Positions 44,785 to 56,606 of a stretch of 64,000 nt of DNA are shown in pieces. The first letter of the stretch is position 1. Every line of letters begins with the position of its first letter. The DNA is taken from contig MU400598.1 in assembly GCA_022578965.1 (NCBI GenBank), positions 62,001-126,000 of the forward strand. Reading direction: 5' to 3'. A program made the translations under genes and the position numbers. This DNA comes from Xylaria sp. FL1777 (lineage: Eukaryota > Ascomycota > Sordariomycetes > Xylariales > Xylariaceae). The notes under the pieces were generated by a model. That model did not search any database. It was given only the letters and a program-made list of their open reading frames with translations, and was not told where the DNA came from.

Positions 44785-46436
44785 ATGCCTCCCGCTGTAA
44801 GTTCACCAGTTCTTGTCTTGCCTCCAATGTGCCAATTCTCATGGTTCATAGGGCCGCACTGCTAGGTCACGGATCGCCGCCAGCGAGAATGACGAGAACA
44901 CCAATTCTACGCGTCTGACGCGTGCCAAGGCTGCCGCTCTCGATGCCAATGCTACTCAGCCAGCCAAACAGCCCTTGCAGTCCAAGCGTTCCGCAGTCAA
45001 TGCGAACCCTGCTGCCGGCCGAAGACGCGCTGCCCTCGGAGATGTCAGTAATGTAGGCAAGTCTGATGCAGTCGAGGGCAAGAAGCCCCTGGGTGGTAAA
45101 GCTGGCCTGGTTTCCAAAGCTGCCCAGCCCACCGGCGTTCAGAAGAACACGACCCGATCGACATCAACCCGAACTGTCCTCGGTGCCAAGGAGACGAAGA
45201 AAACAGAAATCAAGCGTACTGGCTCGGGTTCAGGTGCTATGGGTGCTAGCTCTCAGAAGAGAAAGATTACCTCTACTACATCTACTGTGAAGACCGAAGT
45301 ACTCGCTGAGGAGAACGAGCCTTCTCGCAAGAGAGCCCATACTTCGGACAACGAGCAGAAGAAGCCTGTACGCTCTGAGTCAAAAGCCGTCAAGCTAGAG
45401 CAAGTTGAGAAAGATCTAGTCGAACCTCAGGATCAGGCTGTCGAGCACGAATACCCTGCTGGCGTCAAGGACTTAGATAGCGAGGATCTAGATGACCCTT
45501 TAATGGCCGCCGAATATGCTAACGAGATCTTCGAATATCTGCGCGACCTCGAGGTCAAGTCGATTCCCAACCCTCAGTACATGGATCACCAAGATGATAT
45601 CGGATGGCGAACACGAGGCATCCTCATTGATTGGCTCATCGAAGTTCACACGCGATTCCATCTTCTTCCCGAAACTCTATTCTTAGCTATCAATATCATC
45701 GACCGTTTTCTTTCTAAGAAAGTAGTGCAACTAGATCGCTTACAATTGGTTGGCATTACTGCTATGTTTATTGCATCGAAATATGAGGAAGTTCTTTCAC
45801 CCCACGTTGCGAACTTCAGGCATGTTGCCGATGATGGCTTTACCGAGGAGGAGATTCTAAGTGCTGAGCGTTTCATTCTCGGCACTCTCAATTACGATCT
45901 CAGCTATCCGAACCCCATGAACTTTCTTCGCCGCATCTCCAAGGCGGACAACTATGATATCCAGACTCGGACGATCGGGAAGTATCTCATGGAGATCAGT
46001 CTTCTTGACCACCGTTTTATGGCATATCGCCCCAGTCATGTTGCTGCCGCTGCCATGTACCTTGCCCGCCTAATTTTTGACCGGGGTGAATGGGTAAGTC
46101 CGGCTGCGATATGACCCTTGATGTGGTGATGGGTACTGACAGTTTATAGGATGAGACAATCACGTATTACGCTGGATATACGGAAGAGGAAATTGAGCCT
46201 GTCTTTGAGCTCATGGTTGATTATCTCGCTCGTCCTGTTATCCATGAGGCATTCTACAAGAAGTATGCTAGCAAAAAGTTCATTAAGGGTAAGCGTGTTC
46301 CCATTCTCAAGTGTTGTCAAATAACTCGTGTTAACGTAATATAGCATCTTTGGTCACCCGTACCTGGGCTAAGCAGAGTGCTCACATCTTCGGCATCCAG
46401 GACGTCCACCTATCTTTGGACGAGTTTACCTCATAA
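44785..46436 (+). CDS. G2/M B-type cyclin (NimE/Clb family)
   Basis: Four exons: 44785-44796, 44852-46093, 46150-46288, 46345-46436; 494 aa. The first exon encodes only MPPA before a GTAAGT donor. A destruction box RAALGDVSN lies at 63-71, and Lys-rich sequence fills the N-terminal half. The cyclin box starts near residue 235 with EYLRDLEVKSIPNPQYMDHQ, GWRTRGILIDWLIEVHTRF, then LFLAINIIDRFLSKKVVQLD and LQLVGITAMFIASKYEEVLS. The C-terminal cyclin domain follows (ERFILGTLNYDLSYPNPMNF, AAAMYLARLIFDRGEW, DETITYYAGYTEEEI). By family knowledge it activates Cdc2/Cdk1 for entry into mitosis and is destroyed through APC/C recognition of the D-box. Length is normal for NimE-type cyclins. Confidence 0.97.
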
Positions 46437-49400
46437 GCGGATTGTCTCTGCCTTACATTTGTTGCCCTCGACTCTTTGTGGTATCCCTAGTTACGGGACA
46501 GTGTTCAGGATGCCAGGATACCCGGTGACCGATTGGATGGCCATATGACAATTGAATTACGTTTTCGATCAACGAGATCTGTAGTTTTCTGGGTGAGCAT
46601 CCTTTCACGATGATGTTCTTGGTCACATGCTACGTTTTCGTCCCGCTGCGGATGATTTTGAGTGAAAGCAATCAGTTGACTCTTCTCACTCTTCCATTTC
46701 TTGCGGCAGCCTGCGGTTGTTTTGCACATTTTCAGCATCTTTTTCGTCTGGGCTCGGCTGCGTTAGGCATATGGCGTCATCGGTACTGGTGTTCGGAGTA
46801 TGCATTGGGAAGCGGCTCGTATCATGATTCACAAGGGCTTCACCGGCCTGTTATGCGTCACAGTTGTGTCGTCTACTACAGGGAAGAATACTTTCTCGAT
46901 GGCTCAGGCTCCTTATTCAGGCAGGAGATTTTGCGGCCATTTTCAGTTGCTGCGCTGACTTTTATTGGGGAAACGGTGGGACCAGGCGAGCCTACCTGTT
47001 GGCCTCATCCATGGAGCCACGGAGTGTACTGTACATATGATGTTTCTGAAACTGCTGGTTTAAGACGTGGGTGAGGGAATCAAAAGCTGAATTTCGTAGT
47101 TCGAGCACGAAATCTTCATACAAGCCTTAATGTGAATGAGCATCTTCTATAATGTTCCCCCAATCAGTAGAGAATAGAGTGAAGCTACTTATTGTCTTCG
47201 GACTCGAAGCGCGATTAAGTATAGGGAGTGAATGATTATAGGTGCCGGGTTCGTCTTCCCCTAGGATTCATTTAGTGTATTTCAGCAATTCATCTAGTGT
47301 TTCCCTCTCAGTAATCATCACGGGTTTAGTTATAGGCTTAGGTTTTCTGTGTCGTTGGTGATTAGCCTAGATTGTTTTGCGTGTCGAGTTATCTATCTCA
47401 TGTCTATCTTATTCCCGAGCTCTTTCTTTCTTCTACTTCTTGACTTTCGTCTAGCATCTAGTCCGTTGCTATCGTCGCTACTACCTTTCCTTTCCGGGTT
47501 GCCGCCAGCACGACCACTATCGTCGTTGCGCATCACCACTGTTCTCATCGCCAATAGCATCTCCTCCGTCATCTCCATCATCATCATTACTGTGTCCCGT
47601 GCGGCGTCTTTCGACCTATATAACCAATCAACTTCCGACGAGCAAGTTTCTGCTACATATTACGACCAACAATGGCGCCGTGGCCCGGCCACTTGACTTA
47701 GAACTCGGCGCTCCCAGCCTTCCGAGCCACTCCATGGCCCTTCTCTTCGCGATAAGCGGCCATCTGCTCTAACCCCATTTCAGAAACCAGGATTTAGTGG
47801 GAGGAGGCCCTGTGGCGCCCATTACAAGCGAATAGGTCAGGGGAAGGTGTAAATCGGCCAAGCGACTGGAGTCTGAGGAAGAGTGTTTGGGAGGCATGTC
47901 TGGTGTGAGAGAGCTAATAAAGACGATGCCGCTCGATTAAGTAGAGCCGTCTGGTTTCTGCAAATGCCAGTCAACTTTGAGCTAAATTTTTCTAAGAACG
48001 AACTACGTGCACATATATATAATGAGGATATGAAGTTTGAGAAGAGCAATGTTGGGTGTTCGGACATTGGACACACATGGATACGCGAGATGTTCACGTA
48101 GAGAGTCACATGGTTGGTGAGTATTTGTGCTCATAACACTTATATCCCCTCCCTTCTCTTGACCTATCATGCCTATGTATCAAATTCCCAATATTTTACT
48201 CCCGCTCCCATTTTCTATTCATCTATTCGCACTAGACATCTACACCCCCTAGGGCATCGTGATACCAGAAAACCCAAACTTTTGACCCAGCGCGATCATT
48301 TCCAATTAAATCAGATCCAAAGAAATTTATCATAAATCATAACCTCATAACCTCGTAGCCACCGTGACACTATGTCAGTGATTCACTAGCAAGTAAAGCC
48401 GTCAGTATTCGGGATAAAACGAGAAAGGGGGGTTATAACTGACCGTCCCTGGGGATCGCGACCATAGAATCCGCCACAGTCCTAAGTTTCTCTCTCTCTC
48501 CCTCTCCCAACGGCTCAGAGGAATACAAGTAGAGGGCAGTCCGTTATGCGTCGCATGCCAACATAAATATAAGACTGCATACAACCTTGAATAATTCGGA
48601 TAGCACTGACGTGCCGAAGCCCTCAAAAAAATCACCCTGGAAGAATTCGTCTTGGAAGAACTCGCCTTCGGCGAGTGATCCCGTATTTGATTCACTAGGC
48701 TCGCTGCGACGCTGGCGTCCGCATTCGGGAATGACTGTATTGTTACCGTCATGCCCGAAGCCATGTCCACGAAAGGTTGGCAATGATCCTCTCTGGAAGT
48801 TGTGGCGATTATTCTGCTTCTTCGGTGAGCGTAGTATCAGATGTTTCTTCAGAGACTCCAAACGTCTCTCCGCGCATCGTAAAATCCTCATCAAAGGGCT
48901 CAGGCGTTGTTTCGCGGATGGTAGGCTACCACTACCCATGGTGGTATGGTTGTTTGTGGTAGAGTTCATAATTTCAGTGCTTGGGACGTTTATCGAGAAA
49001 ATAGGCATATTGTTGATGGAAGAGAATGCAACTGGTCTTTGTGAACTGAGATGACTATAAGGAATTAGACGTGGTCTAGGGTTATGTAGCTGACCACGGT
49101 GATAACTTATGAGAACCATATGACTGATGTAGGATCTTAACCTTCTCATGAAACCGTTGGTACGCGTGTGGAGTTGTGAGAGTAAGAAAAAGTTGTATAA
49201 GTATATGTCACAATAACTTGGGAAGAAGCGAGAGAGAGTATAGTAGGCGAGCCAGAACCTGCAAAGACGGTTACTTACCGGTATTTTCAAGTGTGCATGA
49301 AGAAGGATATGGCTCACGTCTCGAGATAGTGAAAGTTGGTTTACAACTATAGTGATAAGGAACGGAATCCCTTACACAGGAGAGCAGAAGTAGAAGGGGG

Positions 49401-51501
49401 AGGGGATGAGGTTATATGAGGTAGGACGTGGGGTAGAAGATAGATATTGAGACAAGGTGTAGAACATGTGACTAGTCTACTTAGAAACCCGAGGAGAAAG
49501 TAGAAGAATACGAGAGTAGCTAGATTCCAGAAGCATTGATGAGATATAGATCTGTTCAGCCACAACAGTCATTATGGTGTTTCTTGGTGAGTAAGGAACT
49601 AGGATTAGACTCCAGAGTAGAAGTAGAGGATAACTAAATGCGTACATTTTGATAAGGCTATTATGCAGATCATAAAATCAAATGATGGGATGTCTTGGTG
49701 ATAATCTCAGGTAAAGGGTTAATACTAGGATATGATGTCTGAAGACGCCGCATGAGCTCCATATCTGAAATGATATACGTAGATGATAGGAGCACAACTA
49801 TTCATACGTCACATTATTTAATCATGAAGCGATTCAAGCGCGCAAAAAAGAAGGAGACCTGCTTTTTTTGCACTTAGTCCTTAGGCGAGGGATGGCAAAT
49901 TCCCTGCCCGCCGGATTCCTCTCATGCACAGATGGTAGGAATCTTAGACAGTAATCCTGACTTGTCACAACCTACTGCGAGTAAGGGCTATTGCTGCCAA
50001 TATTTAATAAGCCTTGCGTGACGTGCGGTCACGACAATGTAAGCAATTGCCATCAAATCATATATTATGTTAAAGAGTGGACGAATATTCAAAGTAAAAT
50101 GTCAAGTTTGCAACATTAACATTGTCTGCTAAGAAAAGCGTGTATACCTCAGACTAACTACAATAAATTAAGTATACTAGGCCCGGACTGTGGCATGGTT
50201 TTTCCTAACCGTCGTATTCCGCGGATGAGAAAGTTCTATCAGTACTAGTAGAAATCCATACTACTAACTCATATATCTAATTTGGTACTTTTTACCCGTG
50301 TCGTCGACCCGATAATGGTTGCAGTTGATATCATGACAACGTATATACAGACAGTTCTCAGAGTAGTACACATATACCGAGCGGAATCGCTTACTAATTA
50401 TCTATTTAGCGATACTTTGATAACGTCAGTGTACTTCCTACATTTGATATATTATTCTCACGTGTACATACCGACACGGCGATGCTTGCCTAAAGCTTCG
50501 AGACAGACATATAGACGTTTCAGCCTTCTAATCGAGATAAGACACAGGATAAGACATATATGCATATATGACACCAAGGGAGTTGAAGGTAGCCAGAGAC
50601 AAACAGTAGAAGGCGGTGAGTTGAGGCCCGGGTCTAAGCTGACCGCCGAGTTCAAATTTAGCACGCAGGAGTTAGGGGCCTCGTAGATGGTTATTAACAA
50701 GGCTACGAGGTTGATCAGCAAGGCAAAATATACACCAAAAATTCATCAAAAAAATCTGAGGAGGGTCATAGGAGCCCTCGCGTAGTTGTCGCTCCTAGTA
50801 GGAATTTATTAGCAAAATTAATTCAACTTCCTAGTTAATAAAAATATTATAATGTAGCGGGACTTCTCTCTCGTGTTTGGCAATGCTTTCTTGTTCAAGG
50901 AAAAGAGAGAGAAAACTTGTTAGCGAATGGAAACATATAGAGACTAGAGACGCGCGCCTAATGGCCATATGTGTACGAGGAGTGTTGCATATATGACTGG
51001 GAGGGTGTCCAAAATGGCACAGCACTATAACCTTCATTAAAAAGGGATAAAACGAAGAGGCGATTTTTGTTTAGTATGTGAGTGTTACAACTTGTTTACT
51101 CTACCTAAACTAAACATTGTTCACAAGTTTTACGATCTAATTTGTACAGGGTAAAATGAAGTTGATTCACTCAATACAGTGTGACATCAGCCACGAACAC
51201 GCCACGAATACGCCACGGTGGCTGTCATATTGCAATTTTCCCAATGAGGAAATCTGAGACAGTAAGCTAACTGAGAAGGGAAATGATCTGGATCAGCTGA
51301 GAGTCATTCCCATGGTTTCCTGATCTAGTGTATACAAGCTTGCTACAATACCGGTATAATAACTGGATCAATATAATGCCGGTATCGCACTCGCGCCATA
51401 CATAGTACATCATACTGTTCTGCCTTCCAACTTTCATTCACAATCCTCAACTTAGCATCACCTCACCATCCGTGAACTCTCTGTTGTCATAAGACACCAA
51501 G
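46437..51501. other. Gene-poor region, 5 kb
   Basis: Holds the cyclin 3' region and the aminopeptidase promoter. Between about 49.6 and 51.4 kb base composition turns AT-rich (for example around 50030-50220 and 50800-50860). Short frames lack recognisable content; one, at 48544-49008, is listed separately. No intact transposon seen. Confidence 0.5.
48544..49008 (-). CDS. Hypothetical small protein with FF-repeat tail (doubtful)
   Basis: A 154-codon frame starting at PIFSINVPSTEIMNS; the frame is open further upstream but with poor-looking sequence. It has a basic middle (RCAERRLESLKKHLILRSPK) and three spaced copies of an (E/D)FF(Q/E) motif near the C-terminus (EFFQDEFFQGDFFEGF), then a hydrophobic tail (LFKVVCSLIFMLACDA). 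A GTTGTATG word near the end could be a donor to another exon. I recognise no family. It could be a lineage-specific gene, but nothing else supports it. Confidence 0.3.
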   Translation of the reverse strand: MPIFSINVPSTEIMNSTTNNHTTMGSGSLPSAKQRLSPLMRILRCAERRLESLKKHLILRSPKKQNNRHNFQRGSLPTFRGHGFGHDGNNTVIPECGRQRRSEPSESNTGSLAEGEFFQDEFFQGDFFEGFGTSVLSELFKVVCSLIFMLACDA

Positions 51502-53873
51502 ATGGTTGGGCTTCGCCGGCTACCTCTGATAGCCACAATGGCAGCTGTGTCCGCACAGCTGCAGTGGCCTCTGCTCTCCCCGTCTGAGGATGTGCTGGAG
51601 ACCGACCGGACGGGAACAAAGCCCTTGATTGACACCGAGTTGCTGCAGGCTCAGATCAGCACTGAGAGCCTTCTTGCCCGCGCCGAGGCCCTCTATGACC
51701 TGGCGAAGTCTTCCGAAGAACAGTTCGGACACCCAACACGAGTCATTGGTAGTGAAGGTAAGCTGCCCTCTCTTCCCTAGATTTTCTGATGCGAGTCGAG
51801 AGCAGGATTGGTATGCTCATCACTGGCGTTCACATAGGGCATCGCCGGACACTGGGATATATCGCCTCTGAGATCGGCAACCTGGCAGACTACTACACGC
51901 TCTCGACGCAGCCGTTTCCTGCGGTTATGGGCCAGGTTTTCCAATCTCGTCTTGTCTTGGGTCACAGCGTACCCGGGTCCGCAACGCCGTGAGTAGTTCT
52001 CCGAGTCTTGTTTTTCCTGCTATGGCGAGTTTTAATATACAAAGGTTCTATTTCAGCCAATATCATGTCTTGGAAGCGTCTCGTAGCTTCGAAAACATTC
52101 GCAGATTACATTCTTACATTTAAGATGACGATTACTGACTCCGAACTGACAGTATGTCGTTGACGCCCCCAACCACTGGCAAGGAGCCGGTCTATGGCGA
52201 CTTGGTTCTTGTCAATAACCAAGGGTGTGATGCTTCTGACTATCAGGAAGAGGTAGGAGGCAAGATCGCCTTCATAATGCGTGGGACGTGTTCATTCGGA
52301 ACGAAATCAGAGCTTGCGGGCAAAGCCGGCGCTATCGCAGCGATTGTCTTTAATTCTGAAATAGGCGGCCTGAGCGGGACTCTTGGTGTACCCTCTCCCT
52401 ATCATGTTGCGACGTTTGGCCTATCTGGTAAAGATGCCGAGCCTATCGTCGCGAAGCTCAAGGCAGGCAATGCTATAGACTCGATTGCCTTTATTGATTC
52501 AGTGGTGGACACTATCAACACGACGAATCTAATCGTCCAAACAGTCGAGGGGGACCAGGAAAACTGTGTTATGGGTGCGTATGAAAGTCTCCAGCCCCCG
52601 ACGCCTTTAGTATTCTTTCTTCCGTACGGTCTAGCAGGCCCGGTACCACTGAACTGACCGATCTTGACTAACACGTTTCTATGCACGCAGTTGGAGCTCA
52701 CAGTGATAGTGTTGGAGAAGGCCCTGGTACCAACCCCTCTACTTCTCTAAAGGGATTTTTCTAACTTTACTGATTCTATGATACCAGGCATTAATGGTAC
52801 GTATTAAGGCTAGCTTTCTTGCTCCTCTGGTATCTGTTGTCGTAGTCGACTCAATCCAAGCGTCCTTTGTGGTGATAAAGGCGCATATTACCATGCTCCA
52901 GGAAGCTGAAGTTAACCATCTCGGCTGATACCGTTTGATTTACATAGATGATGGTTCTGGCAGTCTCACGTTACTCGAAGTTGCGACCCATCTTACTAAA
53001 TTTAGCGTTAAAAACTGTGTCCGTTTCGCCTGGTGGGCAGGCGAGGAAGAGGTGAGTACATTTGTTATATAACCGAAGTTTTTCTCGTCCGCTGCATCCT
53101 GAAAAGATCCTGGGAAGCTGTCGGCGGTGACCAAATAACTGACGAGGTTATGAAATAGGGTCTTCTTGGCTCTGATTATTACGTTGCCACTCTTCCTGAA
53201 GATGAAAACAAGAAGATTCGCCTTTTCATGGATTATGATATGATGGGCAGTCCAAATTTCGCCTACCAAATCTACAATGCGACGAACGCGCTCAACCCCA
53301 CGGGTTCCGAACAGTTACGTGACCTTTACGTAGACTGGTATAAATCAAAGGGTCTGAACTACACATTTATTCCTTTTGACGGACGAAGCGACTAGTAAGT
53401 ACTGCTCTTAACCATTCTCTTCTTATGCCTTGCAAGTGTCTCCGACATCCCAACCAAAGATACTAGGCTCAAAACAAGGATTTCTGACGACCGATCGTTG
53501 TAGTGATGCTTTTATTCGAAATGGTATACCTGGTGGGGGTATCGCTACTGGCGCAGAAGGCGTTAAGTCCAAAGAAGAGGAATTGATGTTTGGAGGTAAA
53601 GCTGGAGATTGGTACGATCCTTGCTACCATCAGCTTTGCGACGACGTTGGAAACGTTAATGCCACCGCTTGGCTCATTAATACGCAGGTAAGACACCTAA
53701 CTTTGGCAGTTGTTGTGTTCCAGATATTCACGCTTAGGCCTCCATAGCTTGTTGCGCATTCTATTGCCACTTTTGCCGCGTCCTTCGAAGGCTTCCCGGA
53801 ACGAGAGACTACTGAAGCTTCTGTATTTTACGAGAAGGACACTCTATATCATGGACGCTACCTAGTCAGGTAA
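51502..53873 (+). CDS. Secreted M28 leucine aminopeptidase (aminopeptidase Y / Lap2 type)
   Basis: Nine exons: 51502-51757, 51838-51988, 52153-52574, 52691-52726, 52788-52796, 52948-53051, 53159-53394, 53504-53687, 53748-53873; 507 aa. Exon 5 is only 9 nt and supplies GIN of the metal site. A signal peptide occupies about 1-18 (LRRLPLIATMAAVSA). A PA (protease-associated) domain lies at about 137-260 (SLTPPTTGKEPVYGDLVLVN, RGTCSFGTKSELAGKAGA). The M28 catalytic part has the two-zinc ligands: GAHSDS (His280), PGINDDGSG (Asp292), WWAGEEEG (Glu324-326), DYDMMG and YHQLCDD. N-glycosylation sequons are visible (NTTN, NYTF, NATA). By family knowledge it removes N-terminal residues, often leucine, from extracellular peptides. 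Confidence 0.95.
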
Positions 53874-56606
53874 TACGTGCACGGCATGCTGCTCACTTGT
53901 CTCCAGCTGATAGATGGACGATTTCTGACCGTGATGTTTTACCTATGGGTTATATAATTTTCTACACAGATTGAGGACAACATATTTAACAGGGAAGTGA
54001 TATTATGGCGTAGGAATAGAGTCTAGAAATGTATAGATTGTATAATTAAGAGAGTTCTGGCCCTAGGAATCGGCTAGTATGTGGTTGTTGATCTTAAAAC
54101 GCTCTGCTCGTATTTTCCCGGGCTGTCTATTGGATACCTAGTCTATGGAGTCTCGCTTAGGGCGGCCAGTACTATAATCCTGTAGGCGCTTTCTAGGTTA
54201 ACATCGACTGAGAAAGCCAAAGTAATGGCGGTTTCCTCTATGCTATTAATTTTACAGAACTTCACCAACCCAATCTGGTACCTAGACCAGAGGATGTGAA
54301 TTCCTTCGTATTTCCAGCTTTGGGAGGAAGCGCCCCAAGGGTACGCAAAGGCATTCTCAACCTCGAACTTGGATTTCTCACGAGATATACTAATTTGAAG
54401 AAGTCCTTTATCGCTTTCTTTTTCTTTTCGCTTCTTGTACATAGGGTTTAAAATTTGGTAGACTAGGACACATCAAAGCTACCTAGGTACTCAAATTGCT
54501 CGCACGCACTCACACGCACTCGCATAGCAATGGAGACCCGACGAGACACCGTTAACTCATACAAGTCTGTTTAATAAATTTGATTAAAGTATGCAAATGA
54601 CCAAATACTCTACAGCGAGGTTGAATCTCATGCGCAAGGTTGCTAGACTTATTCTTGTTTGACAAGCCGACCCAGATGGCACAATACAGAAAGAGAGGGC
54701 AGAACTATATGAAAAGCACTCTTGCCCTCTCGTAGTATTTTCGAATGTTGATTTCCGTTCGCAGAAAATATTACTTGAGCCTTAACGGCTGCTTTTCTGT
54801 AGGACTTGCTAACTTTGCTTCGTACGTATTTCTTTTGTTTTTGAATTATCGGCTTCAAGATGCTGTTCTAAGCCTGTAATGCTCTCTTCGGCGTGTATAA
54901 CAAAGGCTGCTGTGAGCACTTAGAACTGAGAACTTGAATTTATTCGATCTGTTATGGTTGCCAAGGTCCATACTTCCCTTCTAGGCTTGAATCTATATAC
55001 AATTGGTCTACCTTTCCTAACCTCCTAGGTCCGCTAATATGTCTCAGATAAGCGAGGGCTGAATAGCTTCACTTCTGAACACGAGAGATAGTCTCAATAG
55101 ATCTCAGTTCAGCGTAGCACGGTCTAGGTGTCTCACCCAACTTCGCATTTGAGTAGCGTACAAGGTGTTCAGCGCGTGTAACAGCGTGTCCCTTCCTATG
55201 ATCCTGGCATCACCATTCCCAACTTCGGCGTTATATTATTATTATATATTAATTTTTATTTAAAAACTTTATCATCGCACCCTCAACTCATCACACGAGA
55301 TGGGCCTCTTCCAACTGCCGCGCCAATCCTGGTCATCCTAGAGACGCGGTATCAAAGTGAACATGTGGTGACGCTGATGAACTTGCATATCGCTGCTACC
55401 ACGACGGCCCATAATTAGAACAACATTTCAAGGAGCATGCAGCGCTCTCGTGCACCTTTCCCACCGGTGACCAGGACACGATCAACAGCATCCAGGGGTG
55501 CGAGACAAGCATCCAATGCTGCGTGGGCACGGCCTGTGTTCCCCATCCCCGTCAGGCGCTGTGCTTGGACGGGGATGGGACCGCCCAGCCGTGCTCGTCC
55601 ATGTACTCGGGAAAACTCATCCTACACCGCTGAACGGATGTAGGATTTTATCGTGACATCTCCGGTCACCACGAATGGTCCTCCGATTAAGCAACTTTCC
55701 GTCTTTCCAATCGTCCGTTATGGTAATTTATCATTATTATCATCTGGATTCTCAACAGGTGGCGGGACCGAAAAAAGAAAAAAGTTCTCACTATACATTC
55801 ATTGTGTTGCAGATGGCTGATCCTGTGGGCTACCGCTTTTTGTTTTGTTTTTGTTTTTTTTTCTTCATGACAACATTTTAGACATCAGTGTATATCCTCA
55901 CAACGGTAACACCGTTGAAGTAAAAAACTAAAACCCAGAGAATGAAACCTGTAAATCTGATAGAAAATTATCTAGTACCTACATAACTTCTGTATATTTA
56001 AGTACACAGGAAGCTTTATTTAATTCAGTACCTACCTATAGGTACCTTAGGTACTTAGTGTACGCTAAGGGGCCCATTTAACCTATTAGGTAGGCATACA
56101 ACACCAAGACAAGAGTAGGTAGAAGTAGTAGATAAAATGTAATGTTGCAATGTTTTTATTTATTCATTTATCTGTTTATGTTGTCTCTAACTTAGTGGAA
56201 CTTAAGAAGTTTGTAATGTTTGTGTTGTTTTTTGTTGCACCTATGTAGGTACAAGATGATCTCATAGGTAGGTACCTAAGGAGATACATCTGTTACCTGT
56301 CGTCAAATTGGGGACATACCTACAGTGCCTACCTTAAGTAGGTACATATACCTACCTATGTGCTGCAACGTTTGAACCTCATCGTTGCATGCATGCTTCT
56401 ACTACTTTCTACCTCTACCGTAATTACATCCAGTCTATTCTTCTTACACCTAGTAAATGTTTTCAACCCAATAACCGGCACATTGGGCATATCGAGATAC
56501 TTCTGACTGTTGGACGGCCCTATAGATATGGCGTCAGCATCTACGAGATACCTATAGCCTAGGTTAGACAGACCCGTCTCCGTGATCGACCAGCTACCGT
56601 ACCTAC
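53874..56606. other. Intergenic, 2.7 kb
   Basis: Aminopeptidase 3' region and RING-CH promoter. Contains TACCTAGGTA at 54480-54489, a short AT-only stretch at about 55235-55270, and a TACC/GTAGGTA-rich patch at 55975-56370. A 68-codon frame at 55437-55643 shows no family resemblance. No RNA gene seen. Confidence 0.55.
55975..56370. repeat. TACC/GTAGGTACCT repeat cluster
   Basis: Many ACCTACCTATAGGTACC, GGTAGGTACCTAAGG and CTACCTATG words set in AT-rich DNA upstream of the RING-CH gene. Confidence 0.65.

Noticed and set aside
46610..47074. 154-codon frame downstream of the cyclin
   Set aside because: Likely cyclin 3' region; no recognisable content and no repeat of codon bias seen in real genes here.
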